Positions 45,954-54,611 of a stretch of DNA of 64,000 bases are shown in pieces. Source of the DNA: Chloroflexota bacterium (GTDB taxonomy: Bacteria; Chloroflexota; UBA6077; JACCZL01); the NCBI GenBank assembly GCA_020845495.1, contig JADLFM010000128.1, forward strand, positions 124,001-188,000. Direction: 5' to 3'. The notes beneath the pieces were generated by a model. It worked only from the letters and a program-made list of their open reading frames with translations. It did no database searches and was not told the origin of the DNA. Positions within the stretch are counted from its first letter, which is position 1. Each line of letters begins with the position of its first letter. The position numbers and the translations under genes were made by a program.

Positions 45954-47138
45954 TCAGACCGGCGTTGTGGCGGCCGTGCGTTCGGCGAAGGCCGGCATCA
46001 CCTCACGGGCAAAGCGTTCCAACTGCTCCACGACGACCCGTTGCGGCGTGCCGACCGGGTGACCGATGTTGACCCGCTCCAAGCCTGGCCAGCGCCGCTC
46101 GATATCGTGCAGTTTGTCTGCGACCAGTTCTGGCGGGCCGCACAGCCATGAGCCGGCCCGCACGCCGTCGCGGACGGTCGGCAGGCCGGCCTGTGGCGCG
46201 CGGCTCGGGTCGGCAGCGGCGGAGATCTGCTCGTCGGTCAGCCCAGGGACGAAGCCGAGCGGCGCGAACATCTTGACCCATTCCTCTTGCAGGGGTGTGG
46301 CCTCACGGATCGCCTGCTCTTCGCTATCGGCGAGGTAGACGTTCAGGCCGAGGGCGAGATCGCCGCCCAACTCGGTCTCGCGACCGTGGCGAGCGAGCGC
46401 GTCACGCCACGCCGACACCACCTTCTCGCTGGCACCGCCGGCCGCTGCGCCGCCGCCGATGATGCCCTTCATCCCGTGCTTCGCCATAAAGTCGAGGCCG
46501 CGCGGGCTGGCGCTGACGATCGGCTGCCAGCACTCGACCTCTCGGTAGAGCGGCTTCGGGACGAGCGTGAGCTCGGACAGGTCGTAGCCCCGGTAGGGCA
46601 CGCGCGGTGGCAGGGAGTAGTGCTTGCCCTGGTGAGAGAAGGAACGCGCGTGGAGCGCCTTCAGGGTGACCTCCACCTGTTCCTCGAAGAGCTCGCGGTT
46701 GGCGGTCTGATCGAGCATGGGCGCGCCGAACGTCTCGACCTCACGAGTGTGGTAACCGCGTCCGACGCCGAACACGACCCGCCCGCCGGTCAGGATATCG
46801 GCGGTGGCGTAGTCCTCGGCGAGGCGGAGCGGGTGCCACATCGGCGCGATGTTGAAGCCGCACCCAAAGGCGAGGTGCTCGGTCAGGTGGGCCAGGTGGA
46901 CGCTGAGCATCAGGACGTTCGGGATGCACTCGTACCCTTCGCGCTGGAAATGATGCTCCGCGAACCAGAGGATCTCGTAGCCGTTGCGATCCATGACCTC
47001 CGCGATGGCGCGCGCCTTGTCGAACGCGCTGGCGAGTTTGTCATCCGAGAGCCAGCGGTCGTTCACAGGAGTGGCGTCGTAGCCGTAGTCGTCGAGGTCG
47101 ACGCCGCCAGCGTAGAGGCTGCCGAACTTCGTAATCAT
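45954..47138 (-). CDS. LLM-class flavin-dependent oxidoreductase
   Basis: The protein has 394 residues, luciferase-like TIM barrel: GYEILWFAEHHFQREGYECIPN, HLAFGCGFNIAPMWHPLRLAED, GGRVVFGVGRGYHTREVETFG. It uses FMN or F420 and reduced cofactor to oxidise a small molecule; the substrate is unknown. ATG 47138 has GGGAGG 6 nt upstream. It is divergent from the tag gene. Confidence 0.88.
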   Translation of the reverse strand: MITKFGSLYAGGVDLDDYGYDATPVNDRWLSDDKLASAFDKARAIAEVMDRNGYEILWFAEHHFQREGYECIPNVLMLSVHLAHLTEHLAFGCGFNIAPMWHPLRLAEDYATADILTGGRVVFGVGRGYHTREVETFGAPMLDQTANRELFEEQVEVTLKALHARSFSHQGKHYSLPPRVPYRGYDLSELTLVPKPLYREVECWQPIVSASPRGLDFMAKHGMKGIIGGGAAAGGASEKVVSAWRDALARHGRETELGGDLALGLNVYLADSEEQAIREATPLQEEWVKMFAPLGFVPGLTDEQISAAADPSRAPQAGLPTVRDGVRAGSWLCGPPELVADKLHDIERRWPGLERVNIGHPVGTPQRVVVEQLERFAREVMPAFAERTAATTPV

Positions 47139-47158
47139 GGATCGCCTCCCAGACTCGT

Positions 47159-47187
47159 AGTGTGGGCCGTCAGCCGGGCGGCGTCAA
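47159..47187 (-). promoter_or_regulatory. Promoter candidate for the LLM gene
   Basis: On the minus strand TTGACG (47182-47187), 17 nt, CACACT (47159-47164), about 20 nt before the start. Good -35, weak -10. Confidence 0.4.
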
Positions 47188-47302
47188 GCGGGGGTGGCCA
47201 CCTGGAGGTGATCGGTGGTAAGGGGAGGGGCGGGCTGGCGGCTGACAGTGCGCTGCCCGGGGGTAAGCGGTACGATGGGCGCGACGTGGAGGGAGTTGCT
47301 CG

Positions 47303-47878
47303 ATGACCGTACGTTGCGCCTGGGTCAGTTCGGACCCGCTATACGTCGCCTATCACGACGAGGAGTGGGGTGTGCCGGTCCACGACGACCGCAAGCAGTT
47401 CGAGATGCTGATCCTCGAGGGGGCGCAGGCGGGCCTGAGCTGGCTGACGATCTTGCGCAAGCGTGAGGGCTACCGTCGCGCCTTCGCCGGCTTCGATCCT
47501 GAAGCGGTAGCGCGCTTCGACGAGGCGGACGTCGCCCGGCTCCTGGCCGACGACGGAATCGTGCGGAATCGGCTCAAGATCGCCTCAGCTATCACGAACG
47601 CGCGGGCGTTTCTCGCCGTTCAGGAGGAGTTCGAGCGATTCGACGCGTACCTCTGGCGCTTCGTCGATGGCCGGCCGCGTCAGAATACGTGGCGCTCTCG
47701 TACTGAGGTGCCCGCCCGGACCCTGGAGTCGGACGCGCTGAGCAAGGATCTGAAGAAGCGGGGTTTTCGGTTCGTGGGCTCGACGATCATGTACGCCCAT
47801 ATGCAGGCGACCGGGCTGGTCAACGACCACACCACCGACTGCTTCCGCTACGCCGAGATCGCTGAATCGCACGCCTGA
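47303..47878 (+). CDS. tag: DNA-3-methyladenine glycosylase I
   Basis: The protein has 191 residues. It begins RCAWVSSDPLYVAYHDEEWG with the zinc ligands Cys5 and His18; the catalytic Glu lies in ILEGAQAGLSW and the other ligands in NDHTTDCFR. It removes 3-methyladenine from alkylated DNA. ATG 47303, SD GGAGGG upstream. The following gap 47879-48186 shows no feature. Confidence 0.95.
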   Translation: MTVRCAWVSSDPLYVAYHDEEWGVPVHDDRKQFEMLILEGAQAGLSWLTILRKREGYRRAFAGFDPEAVARFDEADVARLLADDGIVRNRLKIASAITNARAFLAVQEEFERFDAYLWRFVDGRPRQNTWRSRTEVPARTLESDALSKDLKKRGFRFVGSTIMYAHMQATGLVNDHTTDCFRYAEIAESHA

Positions 47879-48186
47879 GCGCATGCCCTTCTACTGTGAA
47901 GCGGATGGGATCGACGTTATATCCCACACTGGCACGCGTCACTGATTCGCGTAAGGATCGGACTGGCTGGGTTGCAGCCGACTCGGCCGGCGATCATCCG
48001 GCCTCTGGACGGTTGGGCGGCCAGCATCGGCCTGCGTTGTAGCCCGATCCGATATCGCCTCGGGGCATCATTGTCTCGGTACGTGCCCACGATTCGAGAC
48101 CGCAAGGGCGCGCGTGCCCCGAACGCACTCCGACTGGCGCTCGAGATACCCAGGCCGGTGGACGGCCAGAGCCGGCGCGACTGACG

Positions 48187-48849
48187 TCAGCATAGCGCTG
48201 GCCGAGCGCGCATGCCATCGACCAACAGATCCAGGTACGTGTCGAGCAGGGCATCTGGCTCGAGTGCGTCGAAGCGGCTGAAGAGCGCCTCCCAGATGAT
48301 GACCAGCGACGCCGGCGCGAGCAGCACCTGTGGGAGCCTGCCAGCAGCGGTGGCTCGGAGCTCGCCGGATGCTTCCCCTCGCGCGATGACCAGGCGCAGC
48401 GCTTCGAGGCCTGGTGTGACGACCTCACGGTAGTAGAACTCGGACAATTCTGGGAAGAGGTGCGCCTCGGCGACCAGCGTCCGCACCAGGCCGCGTGCCT
48501 CCGAGCGAAGGAATCGCTCTAAGAGCTGCCTGAACGGCCCGCGCAGAAACTGTTCGGCAGTTCCCGTGAACTCGCGGGCGGTGTCGCGAAGATCCTGGAA
48601 CCGCGCGGCGATCGAATGCCGCACGACAGCGTTGAACAGATCGGCCTTGCTCGGGTAGTAGAGGTAGACGGTGCCCTTGGCGACACCGGCACGGCGGGCG
48701 ATCTGCTCGATGGTGGTAGCGGCGTAGCCGTGGGCCACGAATTCCGCGAGCGCCGCCGCCAGCACCTCCTCGGGCCGCTCCTGCTTGCGGCGGCGATTCC
48801 GCACCCGCTCGCGGACCTGCACACGCACCTGTCCATCTGACTGCACCAC
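48187..48849 (-). CDS. TetR/AcrR-family repressor
   Basis: The protein has 220 residues. The HTH is at about 30-72 (AALAEFVAHGYAATTIEQIA, AGVAKGTVYLYYPSKADLF). The C-terminal ligand domain is divergent. It is divergently transcribed from the membrane/RND genes, and the intergenic region carries two similar palindromes within both promoters, so it very likely represses both directions. The GTG start has a G-run SD. Ligand unknown. Confidence 0.9.
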   Translation of the reverse strand: MVQSDGQVRVQVRERVRNRRRKQERPEEVLAAALAEFVAHGYAATTIEQIARRAGVAKGTVYLYYPSKADLFNAVVRHSIAARFQDLRDTAREFTGTAEQFLRGPFRQLLERFLRSEARGLVRTLVAEAHLFPELSEFYYREVVTPGLEALRLVIARGEASGELRATAAGRLPQVLLAPASLVIIWEALFSRFDALEPDALLDTYLDLLVDGMRARPALC

Positions 48850-48858
48850 GCCCCCCCC

Positions 48859-48887
48859 TTGCGTACTGACTCCACGGTCAGTACTAT
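48859..48887 (+). promoter_or_regulatory. Rightward promoter of the SnoaL/RND operon
   Basis: TTGCGT (48859-48864), exactly 17 nt, TACTAT (48882-48887). Its spacer is filled by the first TetR-type palindrome. Confidence 0.6.
48864..48883. promoter_or_regulatory. TetR-type operator 1
   Basis: TACTGAC (48864-48870), 6 nt, GTCAGTA (48877-48883): inverted repeat between -35 and -10 of the rightward promoter; the right half extends to ACGGTCAGTA. Confidence 0.6.
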
Positions 48888-48914
48888 TGTACTAAATGAC
48901 CGTGCGGTCAGTAA
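48886..48914 (-). promoter_or_regulatory. Leftward promoter of the tetR gene
   Basis: On the minus strand TTACTG (48909-48914), 17 nt, TACAAT (48886-48891). Operator 2 lies in its spacer. Confidence 0.6.
48897..48910. promoter_or_regulatory. TetR-type operator 2
   Basis: TGACCG-tg-CGGTCA, perfect 14-bp palindrome of the form commonly bound by TetR-family dimers; shares GGTCAGTA with operator 1. Confidence 0.6.
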
Positions 48915-48935
48915 GCGCGAAGGCTGGAGGCCGTC

Positions 48936-49706
48936 ATGATCGCGACCCGACGAAACCGCGACCCCTGGACTTCGTGGACACCACCCGGCCACCCGATCCT
49001 GGTGCTCGCTGTCGCCAGCGTGTTGGCGCTGGTGGCCGCGCTTACTACGACCCCCGCTCTAGCCGCACCCTCGACCCCCGCGGTGTGGGCAGCTACGCCG
49101 GAAGATGTCGTTCGAGCCTGGGTCGCGACCATCAACCGGGGCGATACCGAGGCGGCCATTGCGCTGTACGCCGACGACGCGCTCATCGAGGCGCCGGGCC
49201 AGCGAGTTCTTGGCAAGCCAGCCATCGCTCGCCGACAGCGGACCATCGTCGCCCCGGTCGTGCGTCCGCGGGTCGACGTCGAGCGGCTCACCGTCGAGGG
49301 CGAGACCGTCGTCGTGCGGCTGGCGGGTGAGAACGCCCTCACCCGCTTCGACGGACGGGGGCCGGTCCACGCCACGACGACCTTCCTGGTGCAGAACGGG
49401 GTGATTCAGCACGAGGCCGGGCCGGTCCTCGATCCCGCCGACGCCGCCTGGTACGCCGACGCGATGCCCCGATTCCGGGTGACTGGCACCCTGCCAACCC
49501 TCCTTCCCGGCACTGGCATCCTGGATCCCGTGAGTCGACTTGTCGCAGTGCTGTCCGCGCTCGCTGGAGCGTCCCTGCTCGCGGCCGGCCTGCTCCTGCT
49601 CGCGGCCGGCCTGCTCCTGCTCGCGGCCGGCCTGCTCCTCCTCGTGCGCCGGCGCGCGCAGCCGGTGCCGGTCCGCTCAACTGACGTCGGGCCTCGGTCC
49701 GGCTGA
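48936..49706 (+). CDS. Membrane-anchored SnoaL/NTF2-like protein
   Basis: The protein has 256 residues. An N-terminal hydrophobic signal (ILVLAVASVLALVAALTTTPALA) leads to a SnoaL/NTF2-like domain (about 55-150: VVRAWVATINRGDTEAAIALYADDALIEAPG). The C-terminal helix is built from three identical 7-residue repeats (LLAAGLL) and ends with a basic RRR stop-transfer. It is likely anchored with its domain outside the cytoplasm. It precedes the RND transporter in a TetR-controlled operon, so it may assist it; this is inference. Confidence 0.78.
   Translation: MIATRRNRDPWTSWTPPGHPILVLAVASVLALVAALTTTPALAAPSTPAVWAATPEDVVRAWVATINRGDTEAAIALYADDALIEAPGQRVLGKPAIARRQRTIVAPVVRPRVDVERLTVEGETVVVRLAGENALTRFDGRGPVHATTTFLVQNGVIQHEAGPVLDPADAAWYADAMPRFRVTGTLPTLLPGTGILDPVSRLVAVLSALAGASLLAAGLLLLAAGLLLLAAGLLLLVRRRAQPVPVRSTDVGPRSG
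49575..49637 (+). repeat. Three 21-bp repeats coding for a membrane helix
   Basis: ctgctcgcggccggcctgctc three times in a row; each codes for LLAAGLL. Together they form the C-terminal membrane helix of the SnoaL-like protein. Confidence 0.9.
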
Positions 49707-49754
49707 GGTGTTTGACGAGATGGCGCCGGATGAGCCGGCGTCGCGGGGGACGTC

Positions 49755-52700
49755 ATGGGACTGACTCGGCTCTCGGTCTTTCACCCGGTGGTTGCGCTGA
49801 CCGCCTTCCTGGCGCTCGTCATCTTCGGACTCATCAGCTATGTCGGCCTGGGCCTCGAGAAGAGCCCCCGGCTCACGCTGCCGATCGTCACCGTCCAGGT
49901 CGTGTACCCAGGCGCCAGCGCCCAGACCGTCGAAGAGCAGGTGACCCGTGAGATCGAGGACGCGGTCGCCGGCCTGGGCGACATCAAGAAGCTCTCGTCG
50001 ATCTCTCGACCTGGGCGCTCCAGCGTCACCGTCGAGTTCCGGGAGGGTGTCGACGTCGACGTTGCGGCGGCCGACGTCCAGCAGCGAGTCAGCGGCGTCG
50101 AGCGTACCTTGCCGATCGAGGCCGAGAAGCCCAGCTACCTGAAGCTCGATCTGAACGACGTGCCGATCCTGTATCTGGCGGTCACCGGGCCATCCGGCGC
50201 CGACCAGACCCAGTTGTACCGAGTGGCTGATGACATCGTCCGGCCCCGCCTGGAGACAGCGCCGGACGTTGGGCGCGTGCTCGTGGTCGGTGGCCGCGAG
50301 CCGGAAGTGCACGTCGAACTGCTGCCGGACCGCCTGCGTGCGTACGGCCTGGCGGTTGGCGACGTGACCGCTGCCGTGCGGTCGCAGTTTCTGACGACCT
50401 CGGGCGGTGAAGTTAAGAGCGGCGAGGGGGAAGGCACGCGCCGGACTACCCTGAGCGTGAACACGCGTCAGCCGGACGTGGCCGTGCTCGGTGGCCTGCC
50501 GGTCAGCGGGTCCGACGGATTTCGGACCGAGCTGCGCAACGTGGCGAACGTGTCGCTGGGCGGCAAGGAGCCAGACGAGGTTCTCCGCGTGAACGGGAGC
50601 CCGGCCGCTGGCCTCCTCGTCTACAAGCAGGCCAGCGCCAACGTCGCTACAACTGTCGACGCGCTGCGGCCACTCATCACGCAACTGAGCGCAGGCTTGC
50701 CGCCGGGGTACCGGCTTGACGTCGCGATCGATACCAGCACCGCGGTCCGTCAGACCGTCAAGGGCGTCGAGCACGAACTTCAACTGGCGATCGTCATCAC
50801 CGGCATCGTCCTCTTCTTCTTCCTGCACAGCCTCCGCCCGACGTCGATCGTGCTCCTGGCGATCCCGACCTCGCTCCTGGCCGCGCTGGTCGTCATGAAG
50901 CTGCTCGGCCTGACGCTGAATACGATGACCCTGATCGGGCTGACGACGGCGATCGGGGTGCTGGTGGACGATAGCATCGTAGTGCTGGAGAACATCCACA
51001 CCCACCTCGAGCGCGGCACCGAGGCGAAACAGGCGGCGATCGACGGCCGCTCCGAGATCGGTCTGGCCGCCATCGCGATCACGATGGTCGACGTTGCGGT
51101 CTGGGGACCGATCCTCCTGATGACCGGGCTAACCGGCGCGTTCCTGAAGAACTTCGCCATCGTCATGGTCGCCGCGACCCTCGCCTCGCTCCTGGTCAGC
51201 TTCACCCTGACGCCGCTGGTGGCCTCACGCTGGCTGCGGCCCGGCGAAGACCGATCCTGGCTGGCGCGGCTGACCTCGTGGTGGGAGCCGCTGTACCGAG
51301 CAACCGAGCGCGCCTACGAGCAGGCGCTGCACTGGGCGCTCCGCCACCGACCGGCGATCGTGCTGGCGGCGCTGCTGGTGTTCGGCAGCAATCTGCTGCT
51401 GTTGCCTCGGATCGGCACGGAGTACGTGCCGGAGACGAACGACGACACGGCCATCGTCATCGGCCAGCTTCCAGCAGGTACCGCCCTTGAGGCCGCCGAC
51501 CGCGCGGCCAGGGCGTGGGAGATGCAGTTGCTCGACGCCGAGCGCTTTCCGGAGATCCACACCGCCTACGTGCTGGTCGGACGAGGCGAGACCGACTCCG
51601 ATCGCGAGCCGCGCTTCATCTCAGTGACGCTCGATCTCGGCGAGCCAAAGAGCCGCGCCAGGACCAGTAAGGAGATCGGCAAAGCCGCCGCGAAGGCCGG
51701 CGAGCTCGTCGTGCCCGGCCTGCGGACCTATCTCGGCGGTGCGCGTGGGGGTGGGCAGGGCCAGCCCGTCCAGGTGCGGGTGTTCGGCGATGACCTGACC
51801 GAGCTGGCCGATCTGGCACACTCCGTCGAGGCGACTCTGGCGGCTCAGCCGGAGTTGACCGACGTTCAGAATAGCGTCGCCTTCAGCCCCGAGTTGGTGA
51901 TCGAGCCAGACCCCAGCCGGCTGCTCGACCTCGGGCTCACCGCGCGGCAGGTAGGCGACACAGTGCGTGTGGCCTATCAGGGCGGCGTGGTCGGTCAGTG
52001 GCCCGACCCAAACGGCCGGGAGCGTGACGTCCGCGTCCGCCTGCCGGACGGCCTGCGGTACGATCCGGCGGCGGTCGCCGATCTGCCGCTCATTCGCCGT
52101 GGCCCCCAGATGTTGACGGTGCGCCAGGTGGCGACGGCGACGACCGTCGACCGGGCGGGCAAGGTCGAGCGGATGAACCGCCAGCGGTTCGCGCTCATCG
52201 GAGCCGAACCGAACGGCGTGCCCCTCGGCTCGGCGACACGCGCGGTGACCCAGGCGATGAATGGCCTCGATCTGCCGGCCGGCAGCCGCTGGGCCTTCGC
52301 CGGCCAGGGCGAAGACCAGCAAAGCTCCTTTGGTCAGCTTGCCACCGGCCTGGGGCTGTCGATCCTGCTGATGTACATGGTGCTGGCGATTCTCTACGAG
52401 GACTGGCTCCAGCCGTTCTTGATCCAGACGGCACTGCCGCTCGCGTCGGTGGGCGCCTTTGCCGGCCTGCTCCTCTTCGGGCGAACCCTGAACCTGCCGG
52501 CCTTCATTGGGCTGATTGCGCTATTCGGTCTGGTTGGGAAGAACAGCATCTTGCTCGTAGACCGGGCCAACGATCTGCGCCGGCAGGGAATGGAGCGGAC
52601 GGCTGCGCTCGAACAGGCCGGCCCGTCTCGCCTCCGCCCGATCCTGATGACGTCGGCAGTGTTGATCCTGAGCATGCTGCCGGTGGCGATGCAGATTGGC

Positions 52701-53588
52701 GAGGGCGGAGAGGTCCGCGCACCGCTCGGCGCGGTGCTGGTGGGCGGCATGACGACGTCGTCCTTCCTCGCTCTGCTCTACGTACCGGTCGCCTACACCT
52801 ACTTCGACACCGCCGGAGAGTGGATTCAACGGCTGTTCCGCCGGCGGCCTCGCCGCGATGGCGACGGGGCTGATGCACCGGCTGGGAGCCTATCGACGGC
52901 GGCACTGGCACCCGCCGACGAGCATCACTCTGGCAGATCGCCCGCCGCGCAGCGCGACACACTCGTGCAGCCGACCGGCCAGCGGGCTCCCCTGGACGAC
53001 ATAGCGAGCCAGATCATCGCCCGAATCCGGCGAGCGGAGTCGACGCGACAGGAGGTGGTCGATCGAGTCTTACAGAAGGCCGACGCGTTGGGAATGCGAA
53101 TTCTGGTTCAGGAAGGAACACTCGACGTGTTACCAGATCTCAGCCTTGACGAGCGCGAGATCCTCCGACCGCTGGCGACCTCCGTAGCGACCGAGTTCCT
53201 GCGCGAGCGCCTAGCAGTGGCCGAGTCGCGTATCCGGAAGCGCGCGGAGTATCTCGACGAGATCTATCCGGATGGACGCCCCAGCGAAGGGGGCGACGAG
53301 GACGTGACCGAGGTTTATCGCCAGGAGCAGCGAATCCTGGCGGACCTGCTCACGAAGGTGGAAACCGAGTTGTTCGTCGATCTGCTGCGGCACCGTCTGG
53401 AGCGTGCCCAGGAACGGGTGCGAGACATCGCAAGCTCGGCCAGGCGACCGGCCCGGAGCGCTGCCGACCGGCAGCGCCTCGACGACTGGACGGAGGAGCG
53501 GCTCCTGGCCGACCTGGCGCGGCAGTGGCTTACCTGGCTCAAGGAACGACACGCTCCCCCAACCCCGGAGGAGCAGGTACTATCCTGA
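49755..53588 (+). CDS. RND-family (HAE1-like) transporter with C-terminal extension
   Basis: The protein has 1277 residues. The 12-TM RND body has TM1 at about 10-32, two large loops, and the proton-relay Asp405/Asp406 in GVLVDDSIVVLENI with Lys929 in GLVGKNSILLVDRAND, so it should be active. After the last TM (about 1025) comes an extra 240-residue charged, helical cytoplasmic domain (QIIARIRRAESTRQEVVDRVL and onward) not usual in AcrB. No adaptor or outer-membrane gene is nearby, as expected for a bacterium lacking a classical outer membrane. TetR control suggests efflux of a toxic compound or lipid. Confidence 0.9.
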   Translation: MGLTRLSVFHPVVALTAFLALVIFGLISYVGLGLEKSPRLTLPIVTVQVVYPGASAQTVEEQVTREIEDAVAGLGDIKKLSSISRPGRSSVTVEFREGVDVDVAAADVQQRVSGVERTLPIEAEKPSYLKLDLNDVPILYLAVTGPSGADQTQLYRVADDIVRPRLETAPDVGRVLVVGGREPEVHVELLPDRLRAYGLAVGDVTAAVRSQFLTTSGGEVKSGEGEGTRRTTLSVNTRQPDVAVLGGLPVSGSDGFRTELRNVANVSLGGKEPDEVLRVNGSPAAGLLVYKQASANVATTVDALRPLITQLSAGLPPGYRLDVAIDTSTAVRQTVKGVEHELQLAIVITGIVLFFFLHSLRPTSIVLLAIPTSLLAALVVMKLLGLTLNTMTLIGLTTAIGVLVDDSIVVLENIHTHLERGTEAKQAAIDGRSEIGLAAIAITMVDVAVWGPILLMTGLTGAFLKNFAIVMVAATLASLLVSFTLTPLVASRWLRPGEDRSWLARLTSWWEPLYRATERAYEQALHWALRHRPAIVLAALLVFGSNLLLLPRIGTEYVPETNDDTAIVIGQLPAGTALEAADRAARAWEMQLLDAERFPEIHTAYVLVGRGETDSDREPRFISVTLDLGEPKSRARTSKEIGKAAAKAGELVVPGLRTYLGGARGGGQGQPVQVRVFGDDLTELADLAHSVEATLAAQPELTDVQNSVAFSPELVIEPDPSRLLDLGLTARQVGDTVRVAYQGGVVGQWPDPNGRERDVRVRLPDGLRYDPAAVADLPLIRRGPQMLTVRQVATATTVDRAGKVERMNRQRFALIGAEPNGVPLGSATRAVTQAMNGLDLPAGSRWAFAGQGEDQQSSFGQLATGLGLSILLMYMVLAILYEDWLQPFLIQTALPLASVGAFAGLLLFGRTLNLPAFIGLIALFGLVGKNSILLVDRANDLRRQGMERTAALEQAGPSRLRPILMTSAVLILSMLPVAMQIGEGGEVRAPLGAVLVGGMTTSSFLALLYVPVAYTYFDTAGEWIQRLFRRRPRRDGDGADAPAGSLSTAALAPADEHHSGRSPAAQRDTLVQPTGQRAPLDDIASQIIARIRRAESTRQEVVDRVLQKADALGMRILVQEGTLDVLPDLSLDEREILRPLATSVATEFLRERLAVAESRIRKRAEYLDEIYPDGRPSEGGDEDVTEVYRQEQRILADLLTKVETELFVDLLRHRLERAQERVRDIASSARRPARSAADRQRLDDWTEERLLADLARQWLTWLKERHAPPTPEEQVLS

Positions 53589-53610
53589 CGGTCGCTGGAC
53601 CACATCACGG

Positions 53611-53664
53611 GGCGAGCGGCGTCAGGGAGCGAGCGATATCAGGGAGGCGAGCGGCGTCAGGGGG
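53611..53664 (+). repeat. Three 18-bp imperfect repeats
   Basis: ggcgagcggcgtcaggga, gcgagcgatatcagggag, gcgagcggcgtcaggggg between the RND and PCYCGC genes. Confidence 0.7.
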
Positions 53665-53705
53665 GCGGGCAGTCAAACCCTCGAGGTGATCTATGAGGTT
53701 CAGCC

Positions 53706-54185
53706 TCAGGTGCAGGCTTGCGGCTCGCCCTCACCTGGCGACGAGCAGCCGCTTCCGCCGCTCCCCGGGTCGCGCTCGGCGTACTGGGTGATGATCCGGC
53801 GATGGATCTCGTCCCAGCCAACGCCGTCTCTGGCCCAGGTGACCGCGTCAATGGCTTCGTCCTGACAGGTCTCGCAGAACGCGGCGTGCGCCTCGATCTC
53901 GCCACTCGCCGGGGTAACGAAGCAGTCCCGTAGATTCAGATGGGCGCCCGTCTGGAAGGCCATGCAGCCGCAATAGCAGGACAGGGTGGCGAGCAGGTCG
54001 AGCTGGGTGTAGGCGGCCGCATACGCCTCGCGGCCCCTCGGCATCGTGGCTACCCAGGCCGGAAAACGGCTGTCGTCGCGGGCGAGCGGCACGGTCCATG
54101 ACGTGTAGACCGCCCCACCGATCACCAGCGCTCCGGCGCCGCCGAGCATGGCGAGCACTCGTCGTCGCATGAGGCGCCCGGTCAT
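53706..54185 (-). CDS. PCYCGC-motif membrane-anchored protein
   Basis: The protein has 159 residues. An N-terminal basic-hydrophobic anchor (RRRVLAMLGGAGALVIGGAVY) precedes a domain with CYCGCMAFQTGAHLNLRDCF and FCETCQDEAIDA, the pattern of the PCYCGC family (here SCYCGC). Six or more cysteines suggest metal or redox chemistry on the outer face. The terminal Gly/Ser-rich tail ends with another Cys pair. Function unknown. Confidence 0.75.
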   Translation of the reverse strand: MTGRLMRRRVLAMLGGAGALVIGGAVYTSWTVPLARDDSRFPAWVATMPRGREAYAAAYTQLDLLATLSCYCGCMAFQTGAHLNLRDCFVTPASGEIEAHAAFCETCQDEAIDAVTWARDGVGWDEIHRRIITQYAERDPGSGGSGCSSPGEGEPQACT

Positions 54186-54500
54186 TCGGGCGCCATCCGG
54201 ATAAGCCCGGTCTCGCTGCCAACAGTCATTATCTCGCTACCCCCGATATGGGGGACGCACTTCGGACGGAGACCGCCAGATAGGACGCCCAGACTGGTGC
54301 GTGCCTCATCGTGCATTCCCGGAGTGGCGTCGCGATAACGCGGCCTCAGCCCTGCTACGGTGCGGATACGGTGGCGTGTTCGGGATGACGTCGGCGGACG
54401 GCTGCGCGCCAGCCGACGCAGGGGAAGCGTACCCGGCAGACGGGCATGCCAGACGGTGACACCTGTCCCGTTGCTGATGCCACTCCGTCCCGGCTCCCAC

Positions 54501-54561
54501 ATCCCGGCCTACGACATACCCGGCCCACGACACCCTGGCCTACGACATCCTGGCCTGCCAC
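54501..54561 (+). repeat. Four 15-16-bp imperfect repeats
   Basis: Units such as atcccggcctacgac and accctggcctacgac repeat four times just past the stop of the PTPS-related gene. The rest of 54186-54611 has nothing I can support. Confidence 0.7.
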
Positions 54562-54611
54562 GCCTCGGCCACGGCGGCCGGGCACGAGCACGAAGCGCCG
54601 ACGAGCGTGCC

